Source: Clostridia bacterium (GTDB taxonomy: Bacteria > Bacillota > Clostridia > Christensenellales > Aristaeellaceae). Taken from it: a DNA stretch of 64,000 nucleotides. Position 1 is the stretch's first letter; each line of letters begins with the position of its first letter. Shown one piece after another: positions 8,222 to 15,759 of this stretch. Where the stretch lies: positions 1 to 64,000 of the forward strand of contig JAFQHP010000019.1 in NCBI GenBank assembly GCA_017397895.1. The letters run 5' to 3'. Below the pieces are notes generated by a model. That model was not told the DNA's origin. It did not search any database and worked only from the letters and a program-made list of their open reading frames with translations. The translations under genes were made by a program, and so were the position numbers.

Positions 8222-8450
8222 AGGCAGGGAACGGGAAAAACGTCTGAACCCGGCAATGGAAGAGAGAGCGCGTCACCGGCTGCAAGCGTGCTTCATTGCC
8301 CCAGGCAGTGCCCCCGGGAGCCGCTGTGCCGAAAAAAGCAGTAGGCATGGCCGTATGCGCTGCGTTAAAGCGATGTCCATATAAAGTAAGAGTGGATTAG
8401 ATGGCCTGCGCCGTTCTCTGAAGGGAACGTGCGTTATTTTTTTAGGAGGG
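8222..8450 (+). promoter_or_regulatory. T-box riboswitch leader, cysteine-specific
   Basis: The untranslated leader of about 230 bases has T-box hallmarks: GAAGAGAGAGCG at the start of stem I, the conserved CTGCGTTAAAGCG stem III, and then the T-box proper around AAGTAAGAGTGGATT. The UGGA there would pair with a tRNA ending UCCA; tRNA-Cys is the tRNA with U at the discriminator position. TGC triplets suitable as specifier lie in the 3' side of stem I (near 8310-8332). A terminator hairpin (CGCCGTTC/GAACGTGCG, about 8419-8433) is followed by TTATTTTTTT. Uncharged tRNA-Cys would prevent termination and switch on cysE and cysS. Confidence 0.85.
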
Positions 8451-8455
8451 ATTTC

Positions 8456-9169
8456 ATGTTCGACACCCTGAAAAGGGACCTGGACGCTGTTCTCAAGCGT
8501 GACCCTGCCGTCCATTCCCGGGCGGAAGTGTTCTTCTGTTATCCGGGGTTCAAGGCGGTGCGCCGGCACAGACGGGCCCACAAGGCCTACCTGAAGGGGC
8601 GGTATTTCCTGGCCCGGTGGATTTCCAGCCGCACCAAGAAGAAAACCGGCATTGAAATCCATCCCGGCGCCACCATCGGCGAAGGGCTGTTCATTGACCA
8701 TGGGGCCGGTGTGGTGATCGGCGAAACCGCCATCATCGGTAACAACGTCACCCTCTACCAGGGGGTCACCCTGGGCGGCACCGGCAAGGACACCGGCAAG
8801 CGCCACCCCACATTGGGGGACGATGTGGTGGTGGGCGCCGGGGCCAAGGTGCTGGGGCCCATCACGCTGGGGAACCACGTGAAGGTGGGCGCCGGGGCCA
8901 TTGTGCTCAAGGACGTGCCGGACCAGTGTACGGTGGTGGGCAACCCCGGCCGCATTGTGCGCGGGCCTGCCAAACGACCGGAAATTGACCTGAACCACGG
9001 CGATCTGCCCGACCCCATGCTGGACAAGATGCAGCAGCTCTACAAGCGGCTCAGCCAGCTGGAAAAGGTGCTGACGGAGCACGCCATCAAGGTGGGCTGC
9101 GCCGGGTGCCCGGTGGAGGATTGTCCCGGCCGGGAAATGGGCGGCTGTCAAAGCGCCGAAGCCCAATAA
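8456..9169 (+). CDS. cysE: serine O-acetyltransferase
   Basis: A 237-residue left-handed parallel beta-helix acyltransferase making O-acetylserine from serine and acetyl-CoA, the committed step of cysteine synthesis. Hexapeptide repeats run from about residue 65 (GIEIHPGATIGEGLFIDHGA) through TIIGNNVTLYQGVTLGGTGK-like repeats, with the catalytic His in FIDHGAG. VVGNPGRIVRG is the usual C-terminal end of the helix. The tail adds a cysteine-rich segment (GCAGCPVEDCPGREMGGC, about 214-231) that is less common and may bind metal or sense redox. The ATG at 8456 follows AGGAGGG. It is co-transcribed with cysS under the cysteine T-box. Confidence 0.95.
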   Translation: MFDTLKRDLDAVLKRDPAVHSRAEVFFCYPGFKAVRRHRRAHKAYLKGRYFLARWISSRTKKKTGIEIHPGATIGEGLFIDHGAGVVIGETAIIGNNVTLYQGVTLGGTGKDTGKRHPTLGDDVVVGAGAKVLGPITLGNHVKVGAGAIVLKDVPDQCTVVGNPGRIVRGPAKRPEIDLNHGDLPDPMLDKMQQLYKRLSQLEKVLTEHAIKVGCAGCPVEDCPGREMGGCQSAEAQ

Positions 9170-9246
9170 ATAAGAAACACTTGGAAACAACATCGCAGAA
9201 CACACCAACAAAGCAAAAGAACGTAAAGAAGGCTTTCTTGGGAGGG

Positions 9247-9289
9247 TGCGGGAGGGGGTTCTTTGGCCCCCAAAGAACCTCCTCCCGCA
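9247..9289. repeat. 20-bp perfect-stem inverted repeat between cysE and cysS
   Basis: The left arm (9247-9266) beginning TGCGGGAGG and the right arm (9270-9289) ending CTCCCGCA pair over 20 positions, all Watson-Crick except one G-U, with a CCC loop. It is followed by A-rich sequence rather than a T-tract, so it is not a normal plus-strand terminator. It may stabilise or process the cysE-cysS mRNA. Confidence 0.85.
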
Positions 9290-9311
9290 AAAAATATAGG
9301 AGGAACATATC

Positions 9312-10712
9312 ATGTTGATTTACAATAGCAAGACCCGGAAGAAGGAAGAACTGGTCACTCTGCAGCCCGGCAAGGTGGGCATTTACGCCTGCGGCCCCAC
9401 GGTGTACGATTATTTCCACATCGGCAACGCCCGCCCCTTCATCGTGTTTGACGTGCTGCGCCGCTACCTGGAGCACCGGGGCTATGAAGTGAAGTTTGTG
9501 CAGAACTTCACCGACATTGACGACAAGATGATCCGCCGCGCCAATCAGGAAGGCATTACCGTGAAGGAACTGGGCGACCGGTTCATTCAGGAATACTATC
9601 AGGATGCCGCCGCTCTTGGCATCCGCAAGGCCACGGTGCATCCCCGGGCCACGGAGCACATTGGCGATATCATCAAGCTGGTGAAAAATTTGCAGAACAA
9701 GGGCTTTGCCTATGAAGTGAACGGCGATGTGTATTTCGACGTGAAAAAGAACGCAGCCTACGGCAAGTTGTCCGGCCAGAACATGGACGATCTGGAAGCC
9801 GGCGCCCGCATTGACGTGGACGACGTGAAGCACAACCCCGCCGATTTTGCCCTCTGGAAGGCCCAGAAGCCCGGCGAACCCGCCTGGAACAGCCCCTGGG
9901 GCCTGGGCCGGCCCGGCTGGCACATTGAGTGCAGCGCCATGAGCATGAAATACCTGGGCGAAACCTTCGATATCCACTGCGGCGGCAAGGACCTTTTGTT
10001 CCCCCACCACGAAAATGAAGTGGCACAGAGTGAATGCGCCACCGGCAAGCCCTTCGCCAACTACTGGATGCACAACGGCTTTATCAATATCGATAACGAA
10101 AAGATGAGCAAGTCCGCCGGCAATTTCTTCACCGTGCGGGATATCCTGAAGGAATATGCCCCGGAAGACGTGCGCATGTTCATGCTCTCCGCCCATTACC
10201 GCAGCCCCGTCAACTTCAGCCGGGATATGATCGCCCAGGCCCACGCTTCCCTGCAGCGGCTCTATACCGCAAGGGATCGTATGGCATTCCTGATGGGCAA
10301 CGCTGCTTCCAAGGACATGAACGATCAGGAACAGCAGCTGATGGTGAAGCTGCAGGAAAGCACCGCCCGCTTCGACGCCGCCATGGACGACGATATGAAC
10401 ACCGCCGACGCTATGGGCGCGCTGTTTGAAATTGTGAAGGAAGCCAACGTAACTCTCAACGAAAACAGCAGCAAGCAGGCCCTGGAAAAGACCCTCTCCA
10501 CCCTGCAGGGCCTGTGCGATGTGCTGGGCATTCTGGTGAAGCCCTATGTGATGGAGCTGCCGGAAGAAGTGCAGAAGCTGGCCGATGAGCGCGCCACCGC
10601 CCGCAAGGAAAAGAACTGGGCAAAGAGCGACGAGCTGCGGGACGCCCTGAAGGCCCTGGGCTATATGGTGGAAGATACCGCCAAGGGCCAGAAGATCTCC
10701 AAGCTGAACTGA
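9312..10712 (+). CDS. cysS: cysteinyl-tRNA synthetase
   Basis: A 466-residue class I aminoacyl-tRNA synthetase charging tRNA-Cys. The HIGH motif appears as YFHIGNARP and the KMSKS motif as KMSKSAGN. The zinc-binding Cys/His residues are in [23 protein letters not shown] and [15 protein letters not shown]. Length is normal. The start lies after TAGGAGGAACATATC. As with cysES in Bacillus, it shares a tRNA-Cys-responsive leader with cysE, so cysteine supply and charging rise together. The stop codon is immediately followed by a composite repeat. Confidence 0.98.
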   Translation: MLIYNSKTRKKEELVTLQPGKVGIYACGPTVYDYFHIGNARPFIVFDVLRRYLEHRGYEVKFVQNFTDIDDKMIRRANQEGITVKELGDRFIQEYYQDAAALGIRKATVHPRATEHIGDIIKLVKNLQNKGFAYEVNGDVYFDVKKNAAYGKLSGQNMDDLEAGARIDVDDVKHNPADFALWKAQKPGEPAWNSPWGLGRPGWHIECSAMSMKYLGETFDIHCGGKDLLFPHHENEVAQSECATGKPFANYWMHNGFINIDNEKMSKSAGNFFTVRDILKEYAPEDVRMFMLSAHYRSPVNFSRDMIAQAHASLQRLYTARDRMAFLMGNAASKDMNDQEQQLMVKLQESTARFDAAMDDDMNTADAMGALFEIVKEANVTLNENSSKQALEKTLSTLQGLCDVLGILVKPYVMELPEEVQKLADERATARKEKNWAKSDELRDALKALGYMVEDTAKGQKISKLN

Positions 10713-11390
10713 CCGGAGCAGGGCGATCCGCCCTGCACCCAGTACGCGATAACGCGTAACTTATCAACAGAAGTTGTGTCCGCGCACTGCTTGAGGAACG
10801 GAAAGGGGGCTGCTCGCCCCCTGTACCCCTCGGCAGGGCGATCCGCCCTGCACCCTTCCTGCGACTAAACAGGATGTATCAAAAAAACAGTTGCTTCCGC
10901 ATGACGCTTGAGAAAACCAAGCGGTTTCAGCCACGGGCGCAATGAAAACATTGAAAAAAGTCGGTTGGGAAAGCAAGCTTTCCCACCGACCTTTTTTCAT
11001 GTTTTCCCCGGATGCCTAAGCATCCGGCTGGCGGTGTTCCACCGCCCAGCCCGTGGGTGGCCGTGCCACACCCAATTCGCAATGTAATTGTCTTTTCTCT
11101 CAAACGCGTCTGTGCGTGTACGGAAGTGCCACACTCCATTCGCTATGTTTCCATCTTCTTATTAGCCCCAGCGGAAAATGGCTTGTTTGACAATTCCACT
11201 ACATCCGCAAATGGGTCAAGGGCCAATGGCCCTTGTGGGGTGCAGGGGTGAAACCCCGCAGGGTTCCCTCAAGCCGCAGCGGCAAATTGCTCGATGAACA
11301 AGTCCACCACTTCCGCAAAAGGGTCAAGGGCCAATGGCCCTTGTGGGGCGCAGGGGTGAAACCCCGCATGGGTCCTCTTGTTTCGTAAAT
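10713..11390 (+). repeat. composite intergenic repeat, copy A (core 10931-11056)
   Basis: This gene-free stretch of about 760 bases between cysS and marR is almost wholly repeat. Left arm: hairpins such as CAGGGCGATCCGCCCTG and GGGGGCTGCTCGCCCCC. Core: CCACGGGC (10931-10938) pairs with GCCCGTGG (11049-11056) and encloses a terminator-like hairpin (GTCGGT, one extra T, GGGAAAGC / GCTTTCCCACCGAC, flanked by A and T tracts), then GGATGC/GCATCC and CGGTG/CACCG hairpins. Right arm: two tandem units of about 107 bases (from about 11175 and 11275), each with CAAGGGCCAATGGCCCTTG and GGGGTGAAACCCC hairpins. The core can also act as the transcription terminator for cysS. Confidence 0.9.
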
Positions 11391-11405
11391 AAATGGAACT
11401 CCCTG

Positions 11406-11456
11406 TTGACAAGCAATAGGTAATATGTTATCTTTTGATAGGTAAGGTATTACCTA
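11406..11456 (+). promoter_or_regulatory. promoter and MarR-type operator of the marR-flavodoxin operon
   Basis: TTGACA (11406-11411), 16-base spacer, TTATCT (11428-11433). A palindrome TAGGTAA-GGTA-TTACCTA covers 11439-11456 at the probable start site, and another TAGGTAATA half-site lies at 11417-11425 in the spacer. Three copies of the same half-site around the promoter of a MarR gene indicate autorepression. Confidence 0.7.
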
Positions 11457-11476
11457 ATCTGTGTTTGGAGGGCTTT

Positions 11477-11953
11477 ATGGATTTTGAACAGGTGATGCGG
11501 CATGAAAACGTGTCCTTTGCGGGCATTGAAGCGCCGTATTTTTTATTGGGGCTGCTCAGCGCCTTTGACAACCGGTTTCAGGCGGCGGCGGATAAGCTGA
11601 TCGGCGAAATGAGCTGGAAGCAGTTTTTTGCGGTGATTTGCATCCACATGTGCAAGGCGCCGCCCACGCTGAAGGAAGTGGCGGGCATCCTGGGCAGCAG
11701 CCACCAGAACGTGAAGCAGATCTTGCTGAAGCTGGAAAAGAAGGGCTTTGTGCATCTGGAAGAGGATGCAAAGGACAAGCGCAGGCAGCGGGTATACCTG
11801 ACGGAAAAATGCCTGGATTTCTGCCGGCACAACGACGAAAAAAGCAGCAAGGCCCTGCAGCAGATGTTTCATGGCATTGATACACAGCAGCTGGAAACCA
11901 CCATCCGCACCATCATGCAAATGGAAAGTAATTTGAAAGGCTTGGGTGAATAA
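11477..11953 (+). CDS. MarR-family transcriptional regulator
   Basis: A 158-residue winged-helix regulator. The HTH is in PPTLKEVAGILGSSHQNVKQ (about 57-76), followed by ILLKLEKKGFVHLEED and the wing KDKRRQRVYLTEK. The ATG at 11477 follows TGGAGGG; upstream in-frame codons would lie in the operator. It is followed one base later by a flavodoxin-like gene that it probably controls. A Cys pair (CIHMC, about 50-54) could sense oxidants or metals, but this is speculation. The palindromic TAGGTAA/TTACCTA site in its promoter is the likely operator. Confidence 0.88.
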   Translation: MDFEQVMRHENVSFAGIEAPYFLLGLLSAFDNRFQAAADKLIGEMSWKQFFAVICIHMCKAPPTLKEVAGILGSSHQNVKQILLKLEKKGFVHLEEDAKDKRRQRVYLTEKCLDFCRHNDEKSSKALQQMFHGIDTQQLETTIRTIMQMESNLKGLGE

Positions 11954-11954
11954 G

Positions 11955-12482
11955 ATGAAAAAGGGGATTATTCTGTATCAGTCCAAATATGGCGCCACGG
12001 AAAAGTATGCAAAATGGCTGCAGGAAAAGACGGGCTTTGCCCGGATGGAAACGAAGAAGGCGACCCTGACCGATGTGCAGGGGTACGATACCATCATCCT
12101 GGGCGGCGGCGTGTATGCCGGTGGCATTGCGGGGCTGAACTTTCTGAAAAAGCACATGGAAAAACTGACGGATAAGCAGGTGCTGGTGTTTGCGGTGGGT
12201 GCATCGCCCTATGATGAAAAGTTCATTGCCCAGTGCAAGGATATGCAGTTCAAGGACGAGCTGAAAGACCTGCCCCTTTTCTATTGCCGGGGCGCCTGGG
12301 ACATGGAAAAGATGACCTTCCTCCACCGCAAGCTGTGCACCATGCTGAAAAAAGCCGTGGCCAAGCAGGACCCTGCCACTTTTGAACCCTGGCAGACGGC
12401 GCTTTTTGAAGTCGGGGAAGAAGCTTGCGACTGGACGGACGAAAAGTATCTTGCCCCAATTCTGGAAGAATTGAAAAAGTGA
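11955..12482 (+). CDS. flavodoxin-domain protein
   Basis: A 175-residue flavodoxin-fold protein. The FMN phosphate loop is YQSKYGATEKYAKWL (about 8-22), a T/S-x-T/Y-G-x-T-like motif, and later ILGGGVYAGGIAG is typical of the HemG/menaquinone-dependent protoporphyrinogen oxidase-like branch. Aromatic FCYCRGAWD-type residues (FYCRGAWDMEKM) follow. An in-frame GTG nine bases earlier is possible, but the sequence MKKGIILYQS is the natural N-terminus. It is co-transcribed with marR, whose signal may be redox stress. Whether it serves as an electron carrier or an enzyme cannot be told. Confidence 0.85.
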   Translation: MKKGIILYQSKYGATEKYAKWLQEKTGFARMETKKATLTDVQGYDTIILGGGVYAGGIAGLNFLKKHMEKLTDKQVLVFAVGASPYDEKFIAQCKDMQFKDELKDLPLFYCRGAWDMEKMTFLHRKLCTMLKKAVAKQDPATFEPWQTALFEVGEEACDWTDEKYLAPILEELKK

Positions 12483-12505
12483 ACAGTGAAAAAACAGTAA
12501 AACTC

Positions 12506-12535
12506 TTGTCAATGTATGCAGAAATACAGTATAAT
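12506..12535 (+). promoter_or_regulatory. sigma-A promoter of gdhA
   Basis: TTGTCA (12506-12511), 18-base spacer, perfect TATAAT (12530-12535). Confidence 0.75.
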
Positions 12536-12570
12536 TTCCCCGTTATCTTTGATGAAAGAGGCGAACAAAA

Positions 12571-13917
12571 ATGAGCAATTACGCATCCCGAGTTCTGAAC
12601 GATCTGAAAGTCCGTTATGCCAATGAACCTGAATTCCTTCAGGCGGCCACCGAAATCCTGACCACCCTGGATCCCGTCATCAGCCGCAACGAAGCCAAGT
12701 ACGAAAAGGCTGCGCTGCTGGAACGCTTCGTGGAACCCGAACGCATCATCACCTTCCGCGTACCGTGGATCGACGATAATGGCCAGACCCAGATCAACCG
12801 CGGCTACCGTGTGCAGTTTAACAGCGCCATCGGCCCCTACAAGGGCGGCCTGCGCTTCCATCCCTCTGTCAACCAGAGCATCATGAAGTTCCTGGGCCTG
12901 GAACAGACCCTCAAGAACTCCCTCACCGGTCTGCCCATGGGCGGCGGTAAGGGCGGCGCCGACTTTGACCCCCGCGGCAAGAGCGATGCCGAAGTGATGC
13001 GCTTCTGCCAGTCCTTCATGACCGAACTTTCCAAGTACATCGGTGCTGATACCGATGTGCCCGCCGGCGACATCGGTGTGGGTGCCCGCGAAGTGGGCTA
13101 CATGTTCGGCCAGTACAAGCGCCTGCGCAACGAATTCACCGGCGTGCTCACCGGCAAGGGCCTCGCTTTCGGCGGTTCTCTCATCCGTCCCGAAGCCACC
13201 GGTTTCGGCGCTGTGTATTACACCGTTGAAATGCTCAAGTCCTTCGGCGAAGACATCAAGGGCAAGACCTTTGCTGTGTCCGGTTTCGGCAACGTGGCCT
13301 GGGGCACCTGCCTGAAGGTGACCGAGCTGGGCGGCAAGGTGGTTACCATCTCCGGCCCCGACGGCTACATCTACGACGAAGACGGCATCAACACCCCCGA
13401 GAAGATCGACTTCCTGGTGGAAATGCGTGCCTCCTGCCGCGACAAGGTGCAGGATTATGCTGACAAGTTCGGCGTGCCTTTCTTCGCCGGCAAGAAGCCC
13501 TGGGAAGTGAAGGTGGACGTGGCTATGCCCTGCGCCACCCAGAACGAAGTGCGCATCGATGACGCCAAGAACATCGTGGCCAACGGCACCAAGTTCTACG
13601 TGGAAGTTTCCAACATGCCCACCACCCTGGACGCTGTGGAATACCTGCGCGAAAACGGCGTGGTGGTTGCCCCCTCCAAGGCTGTCAACGCCGGCGGCGT
13701 AGCCGTGTCCGGTCTGGAAATGAGCCAGAACGCCATGCACTACAGCTGGACCGCTGAAGAAGTGGACCAGAAGCTGCAGCAGATCATGAAGGGCATCTAC
13801 GAAGCTTCCTTCAATGCCGCCAAGGAATACGGCATGGAAGGCGACCTCATCGCCGGCGCCAACATCTCCGGCTTCCTGAAGGTGGCCGATGCCATGATGG
13901 CTCAGGGCGCTGTGTAA
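12571..13917 (+). CDS. gdhA: NADP-type glutamate dehydrogenase
   Basis: A 448-residue hexameric class I glutamate dehydrogenase (2-oxoglutarate plus ammonium to glutamate). The substrate site includes KGGLRFHPSVN (about 91-101) and the catalytic-lysine motif LPMGGGKGGADFDPRGKSD. The Rossmann domain includes FAVSGFGNVAWG. Length is exactly that of bacterial NADP-dependent enzymes. The ribosome site is AAAGAGGCG. Codon use is strongly biased to C-ending codons, as in other highly expressed genes here (groEL, PFOR). It is monocistronic with its own promoter and terminator. Confidence 0.96.
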   Translation: MSNYASRVLNDLKVRYANEPEFLQAATEILTTLDPVISRNEAKYEKAALLERFVEPERIITFRVPWIDDNGQTQINRGYRVQFNSAIGPYKGGLRFHPSVNQSIMKFLGLEQTLKNSLTGLPMGGGKGGADFDPRGKSDAEVMRFCQSFMTELSKYIGADTDVPAGDIGVGAREVGYMFGQYKRLRNEFTGVLTGKGLAFGGSLIRPEATGFGAVYYTVEMLKSFGEDIKGKTFAVSGFGNVAWGTCLKVTELGGKVVTISGPDGYIYDEDGINTPEKIDFLVEMRASCRDKVQDYADKFGVPFFAGKKPWEVKVDVAMPCATQNEVRIDDAKNIVANGTKFYVEVSNMPTTLDAVEYLRENGVVVAPSKAVNAGGVAVSGLEMSQNAMHYSWTAEEVDQKLQQIMKGIYEASFNAAKEYGMEGDLIAGANISGFLKVADAMMAQGAV

Positions 13918-13934
13918 TTTTTCGCTGTCAATTC

Positions 13935-13965
13935 AAAGGAGCTGTGGAAACACGGCTCCTTTTTC
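13935..13965 (+). terminator. intrinsic terminator of gdhA
   Basis: AAAGGAGCTGTG and CACGGCTCCTTTTT pair around a GAAA loop, 18 bases past the stop. Confidence 0.88.
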
Positions 13966-13983
13966 AATGCGGAATTCGGAATT

Positions 13984-14725
13984 GTAGTTTGTTACGATAT
14001 TACAGGGGGCTCCTCGCCCCCTGTACCCCCGAGCCAGGGATGCCATCCCTGGACCCAATCCGCGAAGTGGTTGCGTGCGTAAACAAGCTGTTTCCGCGTG
14101 GAGCTTGAGGAACGAAAGGGGCCTGCGCGGCCTGACCGGAGCAGGGAGCTCCTCGCCCCCTGTACCCCCACGGCAGGGGGATTCCCACTGCACCCACCAG
14201 GGGCATCGCCCCTGGACCCAGTGCGCGATATTGCATGATTTATCAAAAGAAGTTGTGTCCGCGTGCTGCTTGGGAAACAAATTCGGTTTCAGCCACGGGC
14301 GCTATGAAAACGATAAAAATAGCGGATGGGAAAATGGATTTTCCCTCCGCTTATTTTTCTGTTTTCCCCGGATGCAAAGCATCCGGCCGGCGGCTGAAAG
14401 CCGCCCAGCCCGTGGGATGGCGGTGCCCAATTCGCAATGGTACAATTGTCGTTTCCAAACGGGTATCTGGGCGGCGGCGGTGCCGCAGCCAACTCGCAAT
14501 GTTGCAAGCTGCTTTTGCAAACAGGTTTGTGCGTGTTGCAGGCAATCCCTCCGTCAGCCTGCGGCTGCCATCTCCCTTTACACAAGGGAGGCTTTATCTG
14601 CTCCCAAGCTGCAGCGGGAAAATGTTTGTTCGTCCCGCCAACCACTTCCGCAACTGGGTCAAGGGATGAAATCCCTTGAGGGGGTTGAGGGGGCAATGCC
14701 CCTCAGGGTATCCCCAAGCCCCTGT
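13984..14725 (+). repeat. composite intergenic repeat, copy B (core 14293-14415)
   Basis: The whole gap between the gdhA terminator and the SPFH operon terminator. The left arm has two inverted units (GCGAAGTGGTTG / AACAAGCTGTTTCCGCG at 14060-14097, plus CAGGG and GGGGC hairpins). The core has CCACGGGC/GCCCGTGG closing, an AGCGGA-T-GGGAAAAT / ATTTTCCC-TCCGCT hairpin with a bulged T, GGATGC/GCATCC and GGCGGC/GCCGCC hairpins. The right arm has two degenerate CAATTCGCAATG units, the CCTCCGTCAG module (14546-14595), then the CAGCGGGAAAA-TTGTTCG-CCAACCACTTCCGC block and two GC hairpins. Short open frames inside are not credible genes. Confidence 0.9.
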
Positions 14726-14728
14726 TGG

Positions 14729-14764
14729 AAAAAGAAAAGGCGCTGTCCGTAAGGAACAGCGCCT
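14729..14764 (-). terminator. intrinsic terminator of the SPFH operon
   Basis: Minus strand AGGCGCTGT (14764-14756) pairs with ACAGCGCCT (14746-14738) and is followed by TTTCTTTTTC. It lies 14 bases past the stop at 14779. Confidence 0.85.
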
Positions 14765-14778
14765 GGGATGTTCAGGTG

Positions 14779-15747
14779 TTACTGCTTCTGGCCGCATTCG
14801 GGGCAGAACTTGGCGGTGCGGGGGATTTTCTGGCCGCATTCGGGGCAGAACTTGGTTTCGCCGGAGACGGCGGCGGGGGCAGCCTGGCCGTTCATCTGGC
14901 CGGCGGCCTGCATGGCCTGAGCCATCATCATGCCCGCGCCCATACCGGCGCCCATGCCGGCGGTGCCGCCCTGGTTATTGGCAGCGTCCCGCATGGCTTC
15001 GGCAGCCTGGAACTGGGTGTACTTGTTCAGGTCGCCCACCACGCCCATGGAGGTGCGGCGGTCCATAGCCTGTTCCACTTCCTGGGGCAGGGTGATGCTT
15101 TCGATCACGAAGCTTTCCAGCTTCAGGCCCAGGCTTTCAATACGGGGGGCCAGTGCCTGCAGGGCGTACTGGGACAATTCGTCATAATTGGCGGCCAGGT
15201 CCAGGGCGGGAATTTTGCTCTGGGCAATGGCGTCGGACAGGCCGGAAACCAGCGTGCGCTTCACCTGGCCCTCCACGCCTTCCACGGTCATATAGGCGCT
15301 GGTGCCGAACACTTCCTTGAGGAAGGCCACGGGGTCCTGCACCCGGAAAGAGTAAATGCCGTGGGCCCGCAGGCGCACCATGCCAAACTCGGCGTCCCGC
15401 ATCATGATGGGGTTGGAAGTGCCCCACTTACGGTCCAGGAACTGCTTGGTGTTGATGAAATACACTTCCGCCTTGAAGGGGCTGTTGAAGCCGAACTTCC
15501 AGCTCTGCAGGGCGGTCATGATGGGCATATTCTGGGTGCTCAGTTCATACCGGCCGGGGGCAAACACGTCGGCAATCTGGCCTTCGTTCACCATCACGGC
15601 CACCTGGCTTTCCCGCACGGTCAGCTGGGCGCCCATCATGATTTCCTTGCCGTTGTTATCATAGCGGTGCACCATGGTGTTGGCAGAAGAGTCGGTCCAT
15701 TCGATCACGTCGATCAATTGGCTTTTGAAAATATCCAGGATACCCAT
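14779..15747 (-). CDS. SPFH-domain protein with C-terminal zinc ribbons (YdjI-like)
   Basis: A 322-residue protein. An SPFH/band-7-like domain spans about 25-245 (beginning MVHRYDNNGKEIMMGAQLTV). A Gly/Met/Ala-rich linker follows (about 252-290, repeated MGAGMGAGMMM). Two zinc-ribbon CPECGQK motifs end the protein (about 299-322). It lacks an obvious membrane helix, as do B. subtilis YdjI-type proteins, which associate with membranes through partners and are linked to envelope stress. The start has AAGGAGGAATTATC upstream. It is co-transcribed 12 bases after a degenerate receiver-domain gene. Confidence 0.85.
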   Translation of the reverse strand: MGILDIFKSQLIDVIEWTDSSANTMVHRYDNNGKEIMMGAQLTVRESQVAVMVNEGQIADVFAPGRYELSTQNMPIMTALQSWKFGFNSPFKAEVYFINTKQFLDRKWGTSNPIMMRDAEFGMVRLRAHGIYSFRVQDPVAFLKEVFGTSAYMTVEGVEGQVKRTLVSGLSDAIAQSKIPALDLAANYDELSQYALQALAPRIESLGLKLESFVIESITLPQEVEQAMDRRTSMGVVGDLNKYTQFQAAEAMRDAANNQGGTAGMGAGMGAGMMMAQAMQAAGQMNGQAAPAAVSGETKFCPECGQKIPRTAKFCPECGQKQ

Positions 15748-15759
15748 GATAATTCCTCC

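Noticed and set aside
14075..14752. Open frames inside the composite repeats encoding motifs like GQGMKSLEGVEGA or NPSVSLRLPPP
   Set aside because: They recur only because the repeat DNA recurs, they occur in different frames and on both strands, and they have no ribosome sites. Conservation follows hairpin pairing, not codons.
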